DNA of 64,000 nucleotides, from positions 1,550,001-1,614,000 of the forward strand of contig NZ_CP009517.1 of the NCBI RefSeq assembly GCF_000970305.1, read 5' to 3'. Positions 15,805-24,402 of the stretch are shown one piece after another. Position numbers and translations under genes: made by a program. Below the pieces are notes generated by a model, which was given only the letters and a program-made list of their open reading frames with translations, was not told where the DNA came from and searched no databases. The stretch comes from Methanosarcina barkeri 3 (GTDB taxonomy: Archaea; Halobacteriota; Methanosarcinia; Methanosarcinales; Methanosarcinaceae). The stretch's first letter is position 1; each line of letters opens with the position of its first letter.

Positions 15805-17192
15805 AGACTAGAAGAGTAGAACAAAAAGGAGATCAAAAAAGAGATCGGAAAGGAGATCAGAAAGGAAATCAAAAAGAAGATCAGAAAGGAAATCAAAAAG
15901 GAGATCAAAAAGGAAATCAAAAAGGAGATCAAAAAGGAAATCAAAAAGGAGATCAAAAAGGAAATCAAAAAAGAGATCAAAAAGGAGATCAAAAGAAGAT
16001 ATATAAAACGAGAAAAATTTGGGGAATAAATGAAGATCATAAGGCAAATAGCGAACATAAAATAAGAATAATAAGACTCAGCCAGGAAGGAAATAAATTT
16101 AACCGGCTGGTAAGGTTACTTTGCGTGATAGCAGGACTATGCTGTTTGCTTTCCATGCCTGCCCTGGCCCAGGCCCCCGAGAAAAACGGATACATAGCAG
16201 ACAAGCCACTTGAAACATACATCCATGACTCGATTAATGGAGGTCTCTATTATAGTGTTGGAAGCAGTTATTACAGTGGGAAGGTCTATCCCGGAGACGT
16301 ATACTCTACAACACATAACATCGATCTGCCCGAAGGATCGACAGTAAAATTCGCAAGGCTTTACAATTACTGGACCTGGAGTGCCGAAGGTGTCACTGGC
16401 AGGTACCCTGAGATGAAAGTGAGATTTAACGGAAAAGAACTTACACCTGAAAAAGAATACAGTGACAGGAAAGGCTGGGGCATCTATGATTATCCCACAG
16501 GCACCTGGGCCTATAACATAACCGATCTTGTGAACGGTTCGGGTACTTGTAGCACTGAGATTGAAAACACAGGCCCTGATGCATCTTTTGTTTGTATTGA
16601 TGGTGTAGGTTTGCTAATAGTTTATACGGACCCTAAAGGAAAAGACATCGAATACTGGATCAATGAAGGAGCTGAAGAACTCAATTCTCAGGTGGATGAG
16701 AACGGCAATCCTCTTTATTATGCGAGCTCTAATGAGACAATTTGTGAAATGCTCAAGCCTACCTTGCAGCTCCCTGTCCGCAGTGCAACCCTCTGGACGA
16801 TTGCTCAATCCGGAAACTGGAATGATAACGCTCTCCTGATAAACGATCAAAAATTTCCCGGGATTACCGATGGAGAACCTTATCCTGACCTTGATACCGA
16901 TATGAGGGATATCACAAGCTACCTGAAATCTGGAGAAAATAGCATCCTTTTCCAGGCCATAGGAGACTATGTGGTACCTTCAGGGGCCTTCTTAGTGATT
17001 GAAAAAGATCCGCAGGCAGAAGAAGCAGCACAGGCTTCTGAGGAAAGTTCCGGAAAATCGGATGAAACCGGCGAAACTCAGGAGACTTCCGGAAACGAAG
17101 CGAGCAAGGCCCCAGGATTTGGATTTGATTATGCCCTTGCCTTTTTAACTGCAGGTAAACTGGTTGCAGGGCATAGACAGAAAAAGGGTTGA
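15801..17192 (+). CDS. DUF3344 surface protein with charged-repeat N-terminus and PGF-type C-terminal sorting signal
   Basis: 463 residues. Residues 10-65 are 14 tetrapeptides of the (G/R/E)(D/N)QK type. A signal peptide follows near 100-122 (LVRLLCVIAGLCCLLSMPALA), then a DUF3344 module (about 125-400: DKPLETYIHD, GLLIVYTDP, YWINEGAEEL), an acidic Ser/Glu linker, and a C-terminus APGFGFDYALAFLTAGK with a basic end. The PGF plus hydrophobic helix plus basic tail matches PGF-CTERM signals processed by archaeosortase A, so lipid anchoring at the cell surface is expected. The start at 15801 has AGGAT close by. No ATG, GTG or TTG lies in frame between the repeats and the signal peptide, so the charged head may really be made. 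Confidence 0.8.
   Translation: MKTRRVEQKGDQKRDRKGDQKGNQKEDQKGNQKGDQKGNQKGDQKGNQKGDQKGNQKRDQKGDQKKIYKTRKIWGINEDHKANSEHKIRIIRLSQEGNKFNRLVRLLCVIAGLCCLLSMPALAQAPEKNGYIADKPLETYIHDSINGGLYYSVGSSYYSGKVYPGDVYSTTHNIDLPEGSTVKFARLYNYWTWSAEGVTGRYPEMKVRFNGKELTPEKEYSDRKGWGIYDYPTGTWAYNITDLVNGSGTCSTEIENTGPDASFVCIDGVGLLIVYTDPKGKDIEYWINEGAEELNSQVDENGNPLYYASSNETICEMLKPTLQLPVRSATLWTIAQSGNWNDNALLINDQKFPGITDGEPYPDLDTDMRDITSYLKSGENSILFQAIGDYVVPSGAFLVIEKDPQAEEAAQASEESSGKSDETGETQETSGNEASKAPGFGFDYALAFLTAGKLVAGHRQKKG
15828..15995 (+). repeat. 12-bp coding minisatellite, 14 copies
   Basis: In-frame units such as GGAGATCAAAAA and GGAAATCAAAAA, mostly alternating, encode GDQK/GNQK tetrapeptides. Copy number can change without shifting the frame. 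The opposite strand gives a long hydrophobic frame that is an artefact of the repeat. Confidence 0.9.
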
Positions 17193-17228
17193 AAGAGACT
17201 GTGCTCCCTATTCTTCAGGTATTCTTCA

Positions 17229-18107
17229 TCAAATAGGCACGGTACCCCCGAAACCAATGTAGCTCAGATAAAGCCCACCTGACGTTAAAAGGATTGTATA
17301 TATCAAAAAGATATAATCATTCCTTTTTAATTTGAGTTCATTTACATAGGTCCTGTGCCTGTTTGCTCGAAAGCCTCGTGTGTCGGCAGCAATGGCAAGT
17401 TTTCTTCCTGCCCGAAGTATATTAACTACAAGAGGAACAAGGATATATTTGAGGGCCTTTGCTTTTCTGCGGACGTCACCTTTAAGCTCAAGCCCTCTTG
17501 CTTGCATTGCGTTCAGGATTATGCCGCTTTCTTCGAGCATTGTAGGAGCAAAGCTGACCGCAGAGGATACCATAAATGCAATTTCATATGGAATACCTAT
17601 TCTATAACTTTTTCCTGCAGTCCGAATTTCGAAAAAGCGAACAAATGCGTCGATAAGCATTCCGGGATGAGTTGTGGCAATAACAAGCATAGCAGCACTT
17701 AGAGAAGCCATAACACGGAAGGACTGATATAGCCCATAGACGGCTCCGTCTGCGTAGAAATAGATTCCCCCTGTAAGAGGTCCCAATAATGGGAAAGACG
17801 ATGGAACGAGAGTAAACAACGGATCTTTAGCCCAATAATAAAAAAGAGCCTGCGATATTGTAAAACTCAATAGAACACTCATGAAGATAATAATTATTGC
17901 CTTTATCCTGCTTTTTGAGGGTTTTAACATGACCCAGAAAGGTAAGGTTGATATGAATAATATTGCCAATAGATCCGGAGTCCCGAACACAACACTTAGC
18001 ACCGATATTCCAAAGAGCCAGAACAATTTAACTCTCGGGTCAAGCCTGTGAAGCAAGCTATCTTTTTGTTCATAGCGAAAAAGACTTTTCAAACATGGAT
18101 CCTCCAT
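17229..18107 (-). CDS. ECF transporter transmembrane component T (EcfT/CbiQ family)
   Basis: 292 residues with several membrane spans (about 27-60, 68-95, 130-150, 180-200, 265-285). It has the two cytoplasmic coupling motifs of EcfT: ARGLELKG near 205 and ADTRGFRA near 245, which dock into the ATPases. With two EcfA ATPases it powers uptake of a vitamin or metal bound by an S component. It is divergent from the double-EcfA gene, with a 94-base shared promoter region. The ATG at 18107 is used here, but GGAGG lies just after it, so a TTG at 18092 is a serious alternative. No S component is adjacent; see 51079-52170. Confidence 0.9.
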   Translation of the reverse strand: MEDPCLKSLFRYEQKDSLLHRLDPRVKLFWLFGISVLSVVFGTPDLLAILFISTLPFWVMLKPSKSRIKAIIIIFMSVLLSFTISQALFYYWAKDPLFTLVPSSFPLLGPLTGGIYFYADGAVYGLYQSFRVMASLSAAMLVIATTHPGMLIDAFVRFFEIRTAGKSYRIGIPYEIAFMVSSAVSFAPTMLEESGIILNAMQARGLELKGDVRRKAKALKYILVPLVVNILRAGRKLAIAADTRGFRANRHRTYVNELKLKRNDYIFLIYTILLTSGGLYLSYIGFGGTVPI

Positions 18108-18201
18108 GAAAATTATTCACACAAAAATAAATTATAATTAAACTATTTCTTACTTTCTATAATAAATTTAAGCTTAAAGGTATAATCAAGAGGCAGATAG
18201 T

Positions 18202-20082
18202 ATGGATTCCTTATCTGAGAAAGTTTCAGTTGGCTTGGGAACTGCACATATCAAGCTTGAAAACCTCACATACAGCTACCCTCACTCAGATTCCCAGGTA
18301 CTTTCGGACGTAAATCTTGAACTTAAAAAAGGGGAATTTGTGCTACTTGTGGGTCCCAGCGGTTGTGGGAAAAGTACTCTTGTCCGCTGCTTTAACAGGC
18401 TGATTCCAGAAATCTCAGGAGGAAGTTTTTCCGGACATGTTCTGCTTCAGGGAAAAGATCTTAAAAATGAAAAAATCAGGAAGCTGGCTCTTGAAGTTGG
18501 AATGGTGTTCCAGAATCCGGAAACCCAATTGTTTTGTATGACAGTAGCTGAAGATATTTCTTTTGGACCTGAAAATTTGGGCTTGCCCAGAGCTGAGATA
18601 CTATCCCGCGTAGAAAAAGCTCTTAAAGCAGTTAGACTGGAGAAACTTAGCAATCACTTCATTTTCACACTCTCAGGAGGAGAAAAACAGAGGACTGCAA
18701 TAGGAGGAAATCTAGCAATGGAGCCTGAAATCCTGGTACTTGATGAACCGACATCGGATCTTGACCCTACAGGCACTCAGGAGGTGCTTGAGCTACTAAA
18801 AAGACTAAATGAGGAAAAGCAAACAACCCTTATTCTGATAGAACACAAACTTGATTCGGTTTTTGAAATAGCAGACCGTATGCTTGTTATGGACAAAGGC
18901 AGATTTATCTTTGATGGAAAACCTTTCGAAATCCTGTGCCGTGAAGAAGAAACACTCAAAAGACTTGGAATTCATCCCCCTCAACTTACTGAAATTGCTC
19001 ATCTGCTGGGAATGGATTCCGAAGCTTCAATAGCTCTATCCTATGAAAACGTTCTGAATAGGCTTGCTAAACTCTTGCAAATACCTGCAAGCCAATTTGA
19101 AAGCCAGATAGAACAAAAACATGAAACTTTCAGTTCTATTGAAATTTCCAGCTCTGTTGAAACTTTCAGTTCTATTGAAATTTCCAGCTCTGTTGAAATT
19201 TCCAGTTTTATTGAAACTTCCAGTTCTATTTTACCCTCAGAGGAAAATTTACCCTTTGTACGAATAGAGAATCTCTCCTACAGGCTTGAAGATGGTTCGG
19301 AAATCCTCAAAGATATTAATCTGGATATCAAAAGTGGAGAGTTTCTTGCTCTTCTTGGACACAACGGAGCTGGAAAGACAACTCTAGCAGGCAACTTAAT
19401 AGGATTTTGCAGGCCTTCCGGTGGAAGAATCCTTCTTAACGGAAAAGACATAGAGAGGTATTCGACAGCTCAGTTATCAAAAAAAGTTGGGTACCTTTTC
19501 CAGAATCCAGATTCGCAGATATTTATGGACAGTGTATTTAAAGAAGTTCGTTTTGGACTCGAGAACATGGGTATTCCCAAAAAGGAAATTGAAAAACTGG
19601 TAAACGAATCCCTGGAAACGATGGAACTTTCGGCTTATAAAAATAGGCATCCCCACTCTCTCTCAAGAGGGCAACGACAGCGCCTGGCAGTAGCTTCCAT
19701 TCTTGCCCTCGAGCCGGACCTTCTTGTCCTGGATGAACCCACAACAGGGCAGGACAGAGGACACATACTTAAGTTCCTTGATAAAATCAAGGAGCTGAAA
19801 AAACTTGGGAAAACGGTTATTCTCATAACACATGACATGGAACTAGTAGCCGAGTATGCTGAAAGGATTGTAGTAATGAAGCAGGGGAGAGTCCTGCTGG
19901 ACGGACCAACAGCAAAAGTATTCTTAAGCACGGATAAACTGAATGAAGCTGGAATCATCCCTCCCCTCCTTTCAAGACTTTGCTTTGACCTTCAAAAACA
20001 GGGAATTAATGTTCCTCCAATATTAACAGTCTCCGAATTGAAATCTTTCCTCCGGGATCATTGTCCGGAGTTGCGGGATTGA
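18202..20082 (+). CDS. Energy-coupling factor ATPase, two fused ABC domains (EcfA-EcfA)
   Basis: 626 residues, a tandem fusion of two nucleotide-binding domains. The first has Walker A GPSGCGKST, signature LSGGEKQ and Walker B LVLDEPTSD. The second has GHNGAGKTT, signature LSRGQRQ (Arg for the usual second-position Gly, which occurs in this group) and LVLDEPTTGQD. They are joined by a Ser/Glu-rich linker (about 308-343) built from a 36-bp repeat. Both sites look catalytically complete. Paired with the divergent EcfT gene. Cytoplasmic face of the membrane. Confidence 0.92.
   Translation: MDSLSEKVSVGLGTAHIKLENLTYSYPHSDSQVLSDVNLELKKGEFVLLVGPSGCGKSTLVRCFNRLIPEISGGSFSGHVLLQGKDLKNEKIRKLALEVGMVFQNPETQLFCMTVAEDISFGPENLGLPRAEILSRVEKALKAVRLEKLSNHFIFTLSGGEKQRTAIGGNLAMEPEILVLDEPTSDLDPTGTQEVLELLKRLNEEKQTTLILIEHKLDSVFEIADRMLVMDKGRFIFDGKPFEILCREEETLKRLGIHPPQLTEIAHLLGMDSEASIALSYENVLNRLAKLLQIPASQFESQIEQKHETFSSIEISSSVETFSSIEISSSVEISSFIETSSSILPSEENLPFVRIENLSYRLEDGSEILKDINLDIKSGEFLALLGHNGAGKTTLAGNLIGFCRPSGGRILLNGKDIERYSTAQLSKKVGYLFQNPDSQIFMDSVFKEVRFGLENMGIPKKEIEKLVNESLETMELSAYKNRHPHSLSRGQRQRLAVASILALEPDLLVLDEPTTGQDRGHILKFLDKIKELKKLGKTVILITHDMELVAEYAERIVVMKQGRVLLDGPTAKVFLSTDKLNEAGIIPPLLSRLCFDLQKQGINVPPILTVSELKSFLRDHCPELRD
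19123..19230 (+). repeat. 36-bp in-frame repeat encoding the linker between the two EcfA domains
   Basis: Two identical 36-bp copies (19123-19158, 19159-19194) and a diverged third, each made of two related 18-bp halves. They encode FSSIEISSSVET-like dodecapeptides. Linker length can therefore change in steps of 12 residues without frameshift. Confidence 0.88.
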
Positions 20083-20117
20083 AAAAGCGAAATCAAGGAA
20101 ACAATTCGTACAAAAGT

Positions 20118-20190
20118 AAAAAGAAAGAAGAAAAAGAAAGAAGAAAAAGAAAGAAGAAAAAGAAAGAAGAAAAAGAAAGAAGAAAAAGAA
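20118..20190 (+). repeat. 13-bp purine tandem repeat, five copies plus a partial
   Basis: Unit AAAAAGAAAGAAG, perfect copies at 20118, 20131, 20144, 20157 and 20170. It lies in the convergent spacer immediately after the EcfA-EcfA stop. On the EcfA transcript it would be a purine-rich 3' tail. Confidence 0.9.
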
Positions 20191-20219
20191 GAGAATGTAA
20201 ATAGAGTTGATCAATTATC

Positions 20220-20316
20220 CCCACTCCTCTTTAGTTCTGATCTTTTTTATCGTTTTTCAATTTAAAGATGTATTTGCTTTCAGATTATATCTCTTATTTT
20301 GTATTTGTTGTCACTT
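20220..20316 (-). other. 3' flank shared with the other giant DUF3344 genes
   Basis: This stretch (CCACTCCTCTTTAG ... TTTTATCGTTTTT ... TTTCAGATTATATC) is closely similar to 35540-35632 and 42165-42236, which occupy the same position downstream of the other two giant genes. The similarity therefore covers the 3' untranslated region as well as the coding repeats. Confidence 0.75.
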
Positions 20317-23300
20317 TTATGCAGTTATTTTTATATAATCGGTTTGTGTTACCGTGTTACTGCCGGCAGCATTTGTTGCTGTCAATGTCACTGTATAACT
20401 CCCTGCTTTGGAATACTTATGCTTTGGATTCTGGACTGTGGACGATGCACCGTCTCCAAAGTTCCATTTCCATTTAGTCGGTGTTCCAGTACTTTTATCA
20501 GTAAAAGCAACCGTCAACGGCATTTTTCCTGAAATAGGAGTTGCAGAGAATTCAGCAACCGGCTTTTCTGTCACCTTTATATAATCTGTTTTTGTTACCA
20601 TGTTGCTGCCTGCAGCGTTCTTTACTGTTAAATTTACAGTATATGTTCCTGCTTTGGAATACTTATGAGTCGGATTCTGTTGGGTTGAACTTGTTCCATC
20701 TCCAAAACTCCATTTCCATGCAGCAGGTGTTCCTGTACTTGTATCAGTAAACTTAACGTTTAATGGTGTTTTTCCTGATGTAACACTGCTGCTGAAGTTT
20801 GCAGCAGGTTTTGCTGTCACTTTTATATGTTCTGTTTTTGTTACCGTGTTACGCCCTGCAGCGTTCTTTACTGTCAAGTTAACAGTATATGTTCCTGCTT
20901 TGGAATACTTGTGAGTCGGATTCTGAACGAATGACCTTGACCCATCTCCAAACTCCCAGATCCAGCCAGAAGCTATACCTGTACTTGTGTCAGTAAATTT
21001 AACGTTTAATGGTGCTTTTCCAGATGTAACACTGCTGGTGAGATTTGCAACAGGTTTTGATATCACTTTTATATAATCGGCTTCTGTTACCGTGTTACTG
21101 CCTTTAGCATTGGTAACTGTAAGTATTACCGTATACTTCCCTGCAGCTGAATACTTATGCTTTGGATTCTGTTTGGTTGAAGTTGTTCCGTCTCCAAAAC
21201 TCCATTTCCATTTGGTCGGTGTTCCTGTACTTGTATCAGTAAAGGCAACTGTTAATGGTGTTTTTCCTGAAGCAGGAGAGGCTGAAAAAGCAGCTACTGG
21301 CTTTCCTGGAGATGAACCAGTGACTTTAACGTAACCTGTTTTTACCTCCGAATCGCTTCCACCAGGTCCGGTTACTGTGAGGTTGACAGTGTAAGAACCG
21401 GCTGCAACGTAAGTATACGAAGGACTCTGTTCTGTACTGTCTACATTGCCATCGTTATTGAAATCCCATGCATAGGAAGAAACAGTGCCGGTTGACTGAT
21501 CCTTAAAGTTGACAGTTAGAGGAGCAGTACCAGAAGTCGGAGTAGCTGTGAAATTTGCAACAGGTGCTCCAGGAAGCGGTTCGCTTACCAAAATGTATTC
21601 GGTCTTTACTTCAGAATCACTTCCATCTGCATTTACAACTGTAAGGTTGACAGTGTAGTTACCAGCTGCATTATAAATGTGAACAGGGTTCTGCTCAGTA
21701 CTGTCTACATTACCGTCGTTATTGAAGTCCCATGCATAGGAAGAAACAATACCAGTTGAAGCATCTGTAAACTGAACCATAAGAGGCGCGTTACCTTTTG
21801 TCACATTTGCGGTAAAGTTGGCTACTGGTGCAGGTTCTTGTTCTTTCTGATAGTCAACGACAAGGATCTGCTGGAGAGCATCCATGCCTCCACTTGTTGT
21901 GCCCTGAATTCCGGCTTCGTTTTCTGTTGCAGTTATGTAATTTGTCGTATTAAAGACCAGTGGACTTGCGGTGTTTGAATTCCCCTGCCAAGCGTTGGTT
22001 GCCACGGTGTTTCCGTTGAATAGCAGGTTTCCTTCATCGGGCCCGGCACTTCCGGCGAAACTGTACATCGTAGCATTTGCTACCTTGCTCTTGTCAATGG
22101 ACATACCAGTGAAAGGAGCATATGCTGTAGCCTCTTTGGGAGTTGTTCCGTAACTGGACTCAGATACGCCAAGTTCGTCGCACTCTTCATTGATAAATAT
22201 CTGTTTCCTGGTCTCGTTAGAGTTTCGATAGATTACAACAAGGGTGCTTGGATACAGTGCGATTTTATTGTAAGAGCTATCATATGGATTCGTTACAAGG
22301 CTATTTCCGGCCTCGTTGAACTTGTCAGTTACATCGTAGACGCAGAGACCATATTCATAATCAGCATATCCGCCAAAATTGCTCCAGTCCCTGTAGAGAG
22401 TTCCGTTTCCTGTTGAGAGATTTCCGTTCTCAATTGTGTTTCCGTTAAAGTTAAGATTCAACCACGGATATCCGCCAGGAGTTTGGTCCCAGTTGTAGGC
22501 GAAATAAAGAAGGACTTTTTCTATTGTGGAACCGCTGGGGATTGGAAGGTCATCTGCAGTCCATGTTTCGGTCCTGTCACTCCAGCCAACAGCTTTGTAA
22601 GCAGTATCAGGCTGCGTGGAGTAAAGAAGGTTACCCTGAAGGTCATAGGTATGTTTGGTGGTGATGTTGCTGCCACCTTCCCAGTAGATGCCTTTGCCTT
22701 TATAACCGTTATATCTGAGCGGTTTGGACGCACTGCTCTTGTTATTGTTTGCCTCGTTGGTTTCAGCTATCAGGTTATCAGGGTCAACAACTGCAGTGTA
22801 CGTTACCGTACCGCCTTCGAGGCTGCGGATAGTCGGGTCAATCAGGCTTATTGTGGCCTTTCCTCCGCTTGCAAGGGATGCGATTGTTGTCGTGTTTACC
22901 GGAACCGTCCCACCGGATACATCACTTGCATAAAGTGCTACTGAAATATTAGAAAGACTGCCAGTTCCAGTGTTCATAATGTTGAGAATGTTTATGGTAT
23001 TTGGTTCTTTGGCAAAAACCGCAGAGCCTGGAACCGTATTGACGAGTCCGCTTATAGTGAGGTCATTTGTCGCTGCTGAAGTTGCGGTTATGTATTCGGT
23101 CTTTACCTCAGAGTTGCTTCCCTTTGCATTGGAAACCGTGAGGTTAACAGCGTAGTTTCCTGCCGTACTATAGGTATATATCGGATTCTGCTCTGTACTG
23201 TCAACAGTTCCATCGTTATTGAAATCCCACTGCCAGGAAGTAGGGGAACCAGTTGAGTTTTCGTTAAATTGAACCGTGAGAGGAGCCGTTCCGCTGGTCA

Positions 23301-24402
23301 CGTTGGCAGTGAACTCGGCATCGGGTGCAGAGGTTGATTGAAGCGGTTTTTTTACCACCAGGAACGCGAGGGGAATTTTGTAGAATGCTGCGGTACCTGT
23401 ACCCGGCAGGTACCTGGCATAGGCAAATGCAGAACTGCTGCCGGAAATGGATGATGTCACATTCCAGGAATCAATCCCTGAGTAAAGACCCTGAGTATCA
23501 GCGATACGGTCAAGCTCTATGTTTGTAAATGATCCGGTCTTTGTAGATGCAACAAAATTATTATCTGTTGTTGGGAAACCGTAGTACCCATTGTTACTTG
23601 CCAGGTAGTCGGCAATGAGTGTGGCCGAGGTAATGCCTGAAAGCCCGGCTGTATCAAAGGTGGTGGTTCCAATGGCAACAGTGTCTTCATTTTCCTCAGT
23701 ATAGTAAGTGCAGGCATCGTGCCCCTCATTGACCCAGTACAGCGTTTCTGTTGTTGAAGAAGGATCGTCGTATGCGACGACGAGCTCGACCATCTTTATC
23801 CGACCATCGTAGGAACCTGTGGCATCTACGTTCACCTTGATTGTGGGTTCATCCACCTGAATCAGGTTCGTTACATTATACCAGCTCAGGTAGTCACTCG
23901 TCACACGGGTTGTGTGCTCGTTGAGCATCAAATAAGGTTCACCGGTACCGTGGCCGGAAAACTCGCTGTTGTCATTGCCACCGCCGCCGTAGTCCCCGCC
24001 CTGCATGTAGATAAAAGGCTGACCGGGGTCAGTTTCTGTCCAGTTGTTGTCCCAGGTTCCGTCGTTATTCCAGTCAACCTTAGTAGCGTAGGTGATGGCC
24101 TTTGCATCCTGCATGTGTCCGCAGTAGCTGGAAACGTAGAGCCTGGCCCATTTGATCCTGCCTGACCCTGCCACGGCAGCTGTCGGGAGGGAAAAAGTTC
24201 TGTCCACAACGTTAGTGTAAGTCGCTGATGGAGGGTTCCCGGAGATGTACAGGCCACCGGTCACTGTTCCGGTCTGAACGGTTGTCAGCGGAAGGCCACC
24301 AACCCAGTCGTCAGCAGCTACGGTGCCTGCAAGCAAAGTGAGGCAGACTCCAATGCTTAGAATTAGTAGTAATAATGTTGAAATTGGTTTTTTATTCGTC
24401 AT
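20317..24402 (-). CDS. Giant surface protein: DUF3344-PKD-CARDB-DUF3344-PKD(x6)
   Basis: 1361 residues. Signal peptide 1-30; first DUF3344 module about 35-355 (IKWARLYVSSYCGHM, YWVNEGHDACTYY); PKD about 360-440 (WQWDFNNDGT...); CARDB about 445-545; second DUF3344 module about 560-850 (KGKGIYWEGGS, FINEECDELGVSESSYG); then six PKD domains (each SWxWxFGDG/NDG and AGxYTVNLTV). No C-terminal anchor or sorting signal is seen. PKD and CARDB are Ig-like modules typical of archaeal surface layers and adhesins. GGAGG lies 4 bases before the ATG. The last PKDs are nearly identical to those at 35633 and 42237. The CARDB plus second module resembles the protein at 61295-63613. Confidence 0.9.
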   Translation of the reverse strand: MTNKKPISTLLLLILSIGVCLTLLAGTVAADDWVGGLPLTTVQTGTVTGGLYISGNPPSATYTNVVDRTFSLPTAAVAGSGRIKWARLYVSSYCGHMQDAKAITYATKVDWNNDGTWDNNWTETDPGQPFIYMQGGDYGGGGNDNSEFSGHGTGEPYLMLNEHTTRVTSDYLSWYNVTNLIQVDEPTIKVNVDATGSYDGRIKMVELVVAYDDPSSTTETLYWVNEGHDACTYYTEENEDTVAIGTTTFDTAGLSGITSATLIADYLASNNGYYGFPTTDNNFVASTKTGSFTNIELDRIADTQGLYSGIDSWNVTSSISGSSSAFAYARYLPGTGTAAFYKIPLAFLVVKKPLQSTSAPDAEFTANVTSGTAPLTVQFNENSTGSPTSWQWDFNNDGTVDSTEQNPIYTYSTAGNYAVNLTVSNAKGSNSEVKTEYITATSAATNDLTISGLVNTVPGSAVFAKEPNTINILNIMNTGTGSLSNISVALYASDVSGGTVPVNTTTIASLASGGKATISLIDPTIRSLEGGTVTYTAVVDPDNLIAETNEANNNKSSASKPLRYNGYKGKGIYWEGGSNITTKHTYDLQGNLLYSTQPDTAYKAVGWSDRTETWTADDLPIPSGSTIEKVLLYFAYNWDQTPGGYPWLNLNFNGNTIENGNLSTGNGTLYRDWSNFGGYADYEYGLCVYDVTDKFNEAGNSLVTNPYDSSYNKIALYPSTLVVIYRNSNETRKQIFINEECDELGVSESSYGTTPKEATAYAPFTGMSIDKSKVANATMYSFAGSAGPDEGNLLFNGNTVATNAWQGNSNTASPLVFNTTNYITATENEAGIQGTTSGGMDALQQILVVDYQKEQEPAPVANFTANVTKGNAPLMVQFTDASTGIVSSYAWDFNNDGNVDSTEQNPVHIYNAAGNYTVNLTVVNADGSDSEVKTEYILVSEPLPGAPVANFTATPTSGTAPLTVNFKDQSTGTVSSYAWDFNNDGNVDSTEQSPSYTYVAAGSYTVNLTVTGPGGSDSEVKTGYVKVTGSSPGKPVAAFSASPASGKTPLTVAFTDTSTGTPTKWKWSFGDGTTSTKQNPKHKYSAAGKYTVILTVTNAKGSNTVTEADYIKVISKPVANLTSSVTSGKAPLNVKFTDTSTGIASGWIWEFGDGSRSFVQNPTHKYSKAGTYTVNLTVKNAAGRNTVTKTEHIKVTAKPAANFSSSVTSGKTPLNVKFTDTSTGTPAAWKWSFGDGTSSTQQNPTHKYSKAGTYTVNLTVKNAAGSNMVTKTDYIKVTEKPVAEFSATPISGKMPLTVAFTDKSTGTPTKWKWNFGDGASSTVQNPKHKYSKAGSYTVTLTATNAAGSNTVTQTDYIKITA

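Noticed and set aside
15591-16058. Leftward hydrophobic frame (repeated FLISFLISF)
   Set aside because: Antisense of the coding minisatellite at 15828-15995; the low-complexity hydrophobic pattern is an artefact of that repeat.
22483-22944. 153-codon rightward frame inside the giant DUF3344 gene
   Set aside because: Antisense shadow of a well-supported coding region.
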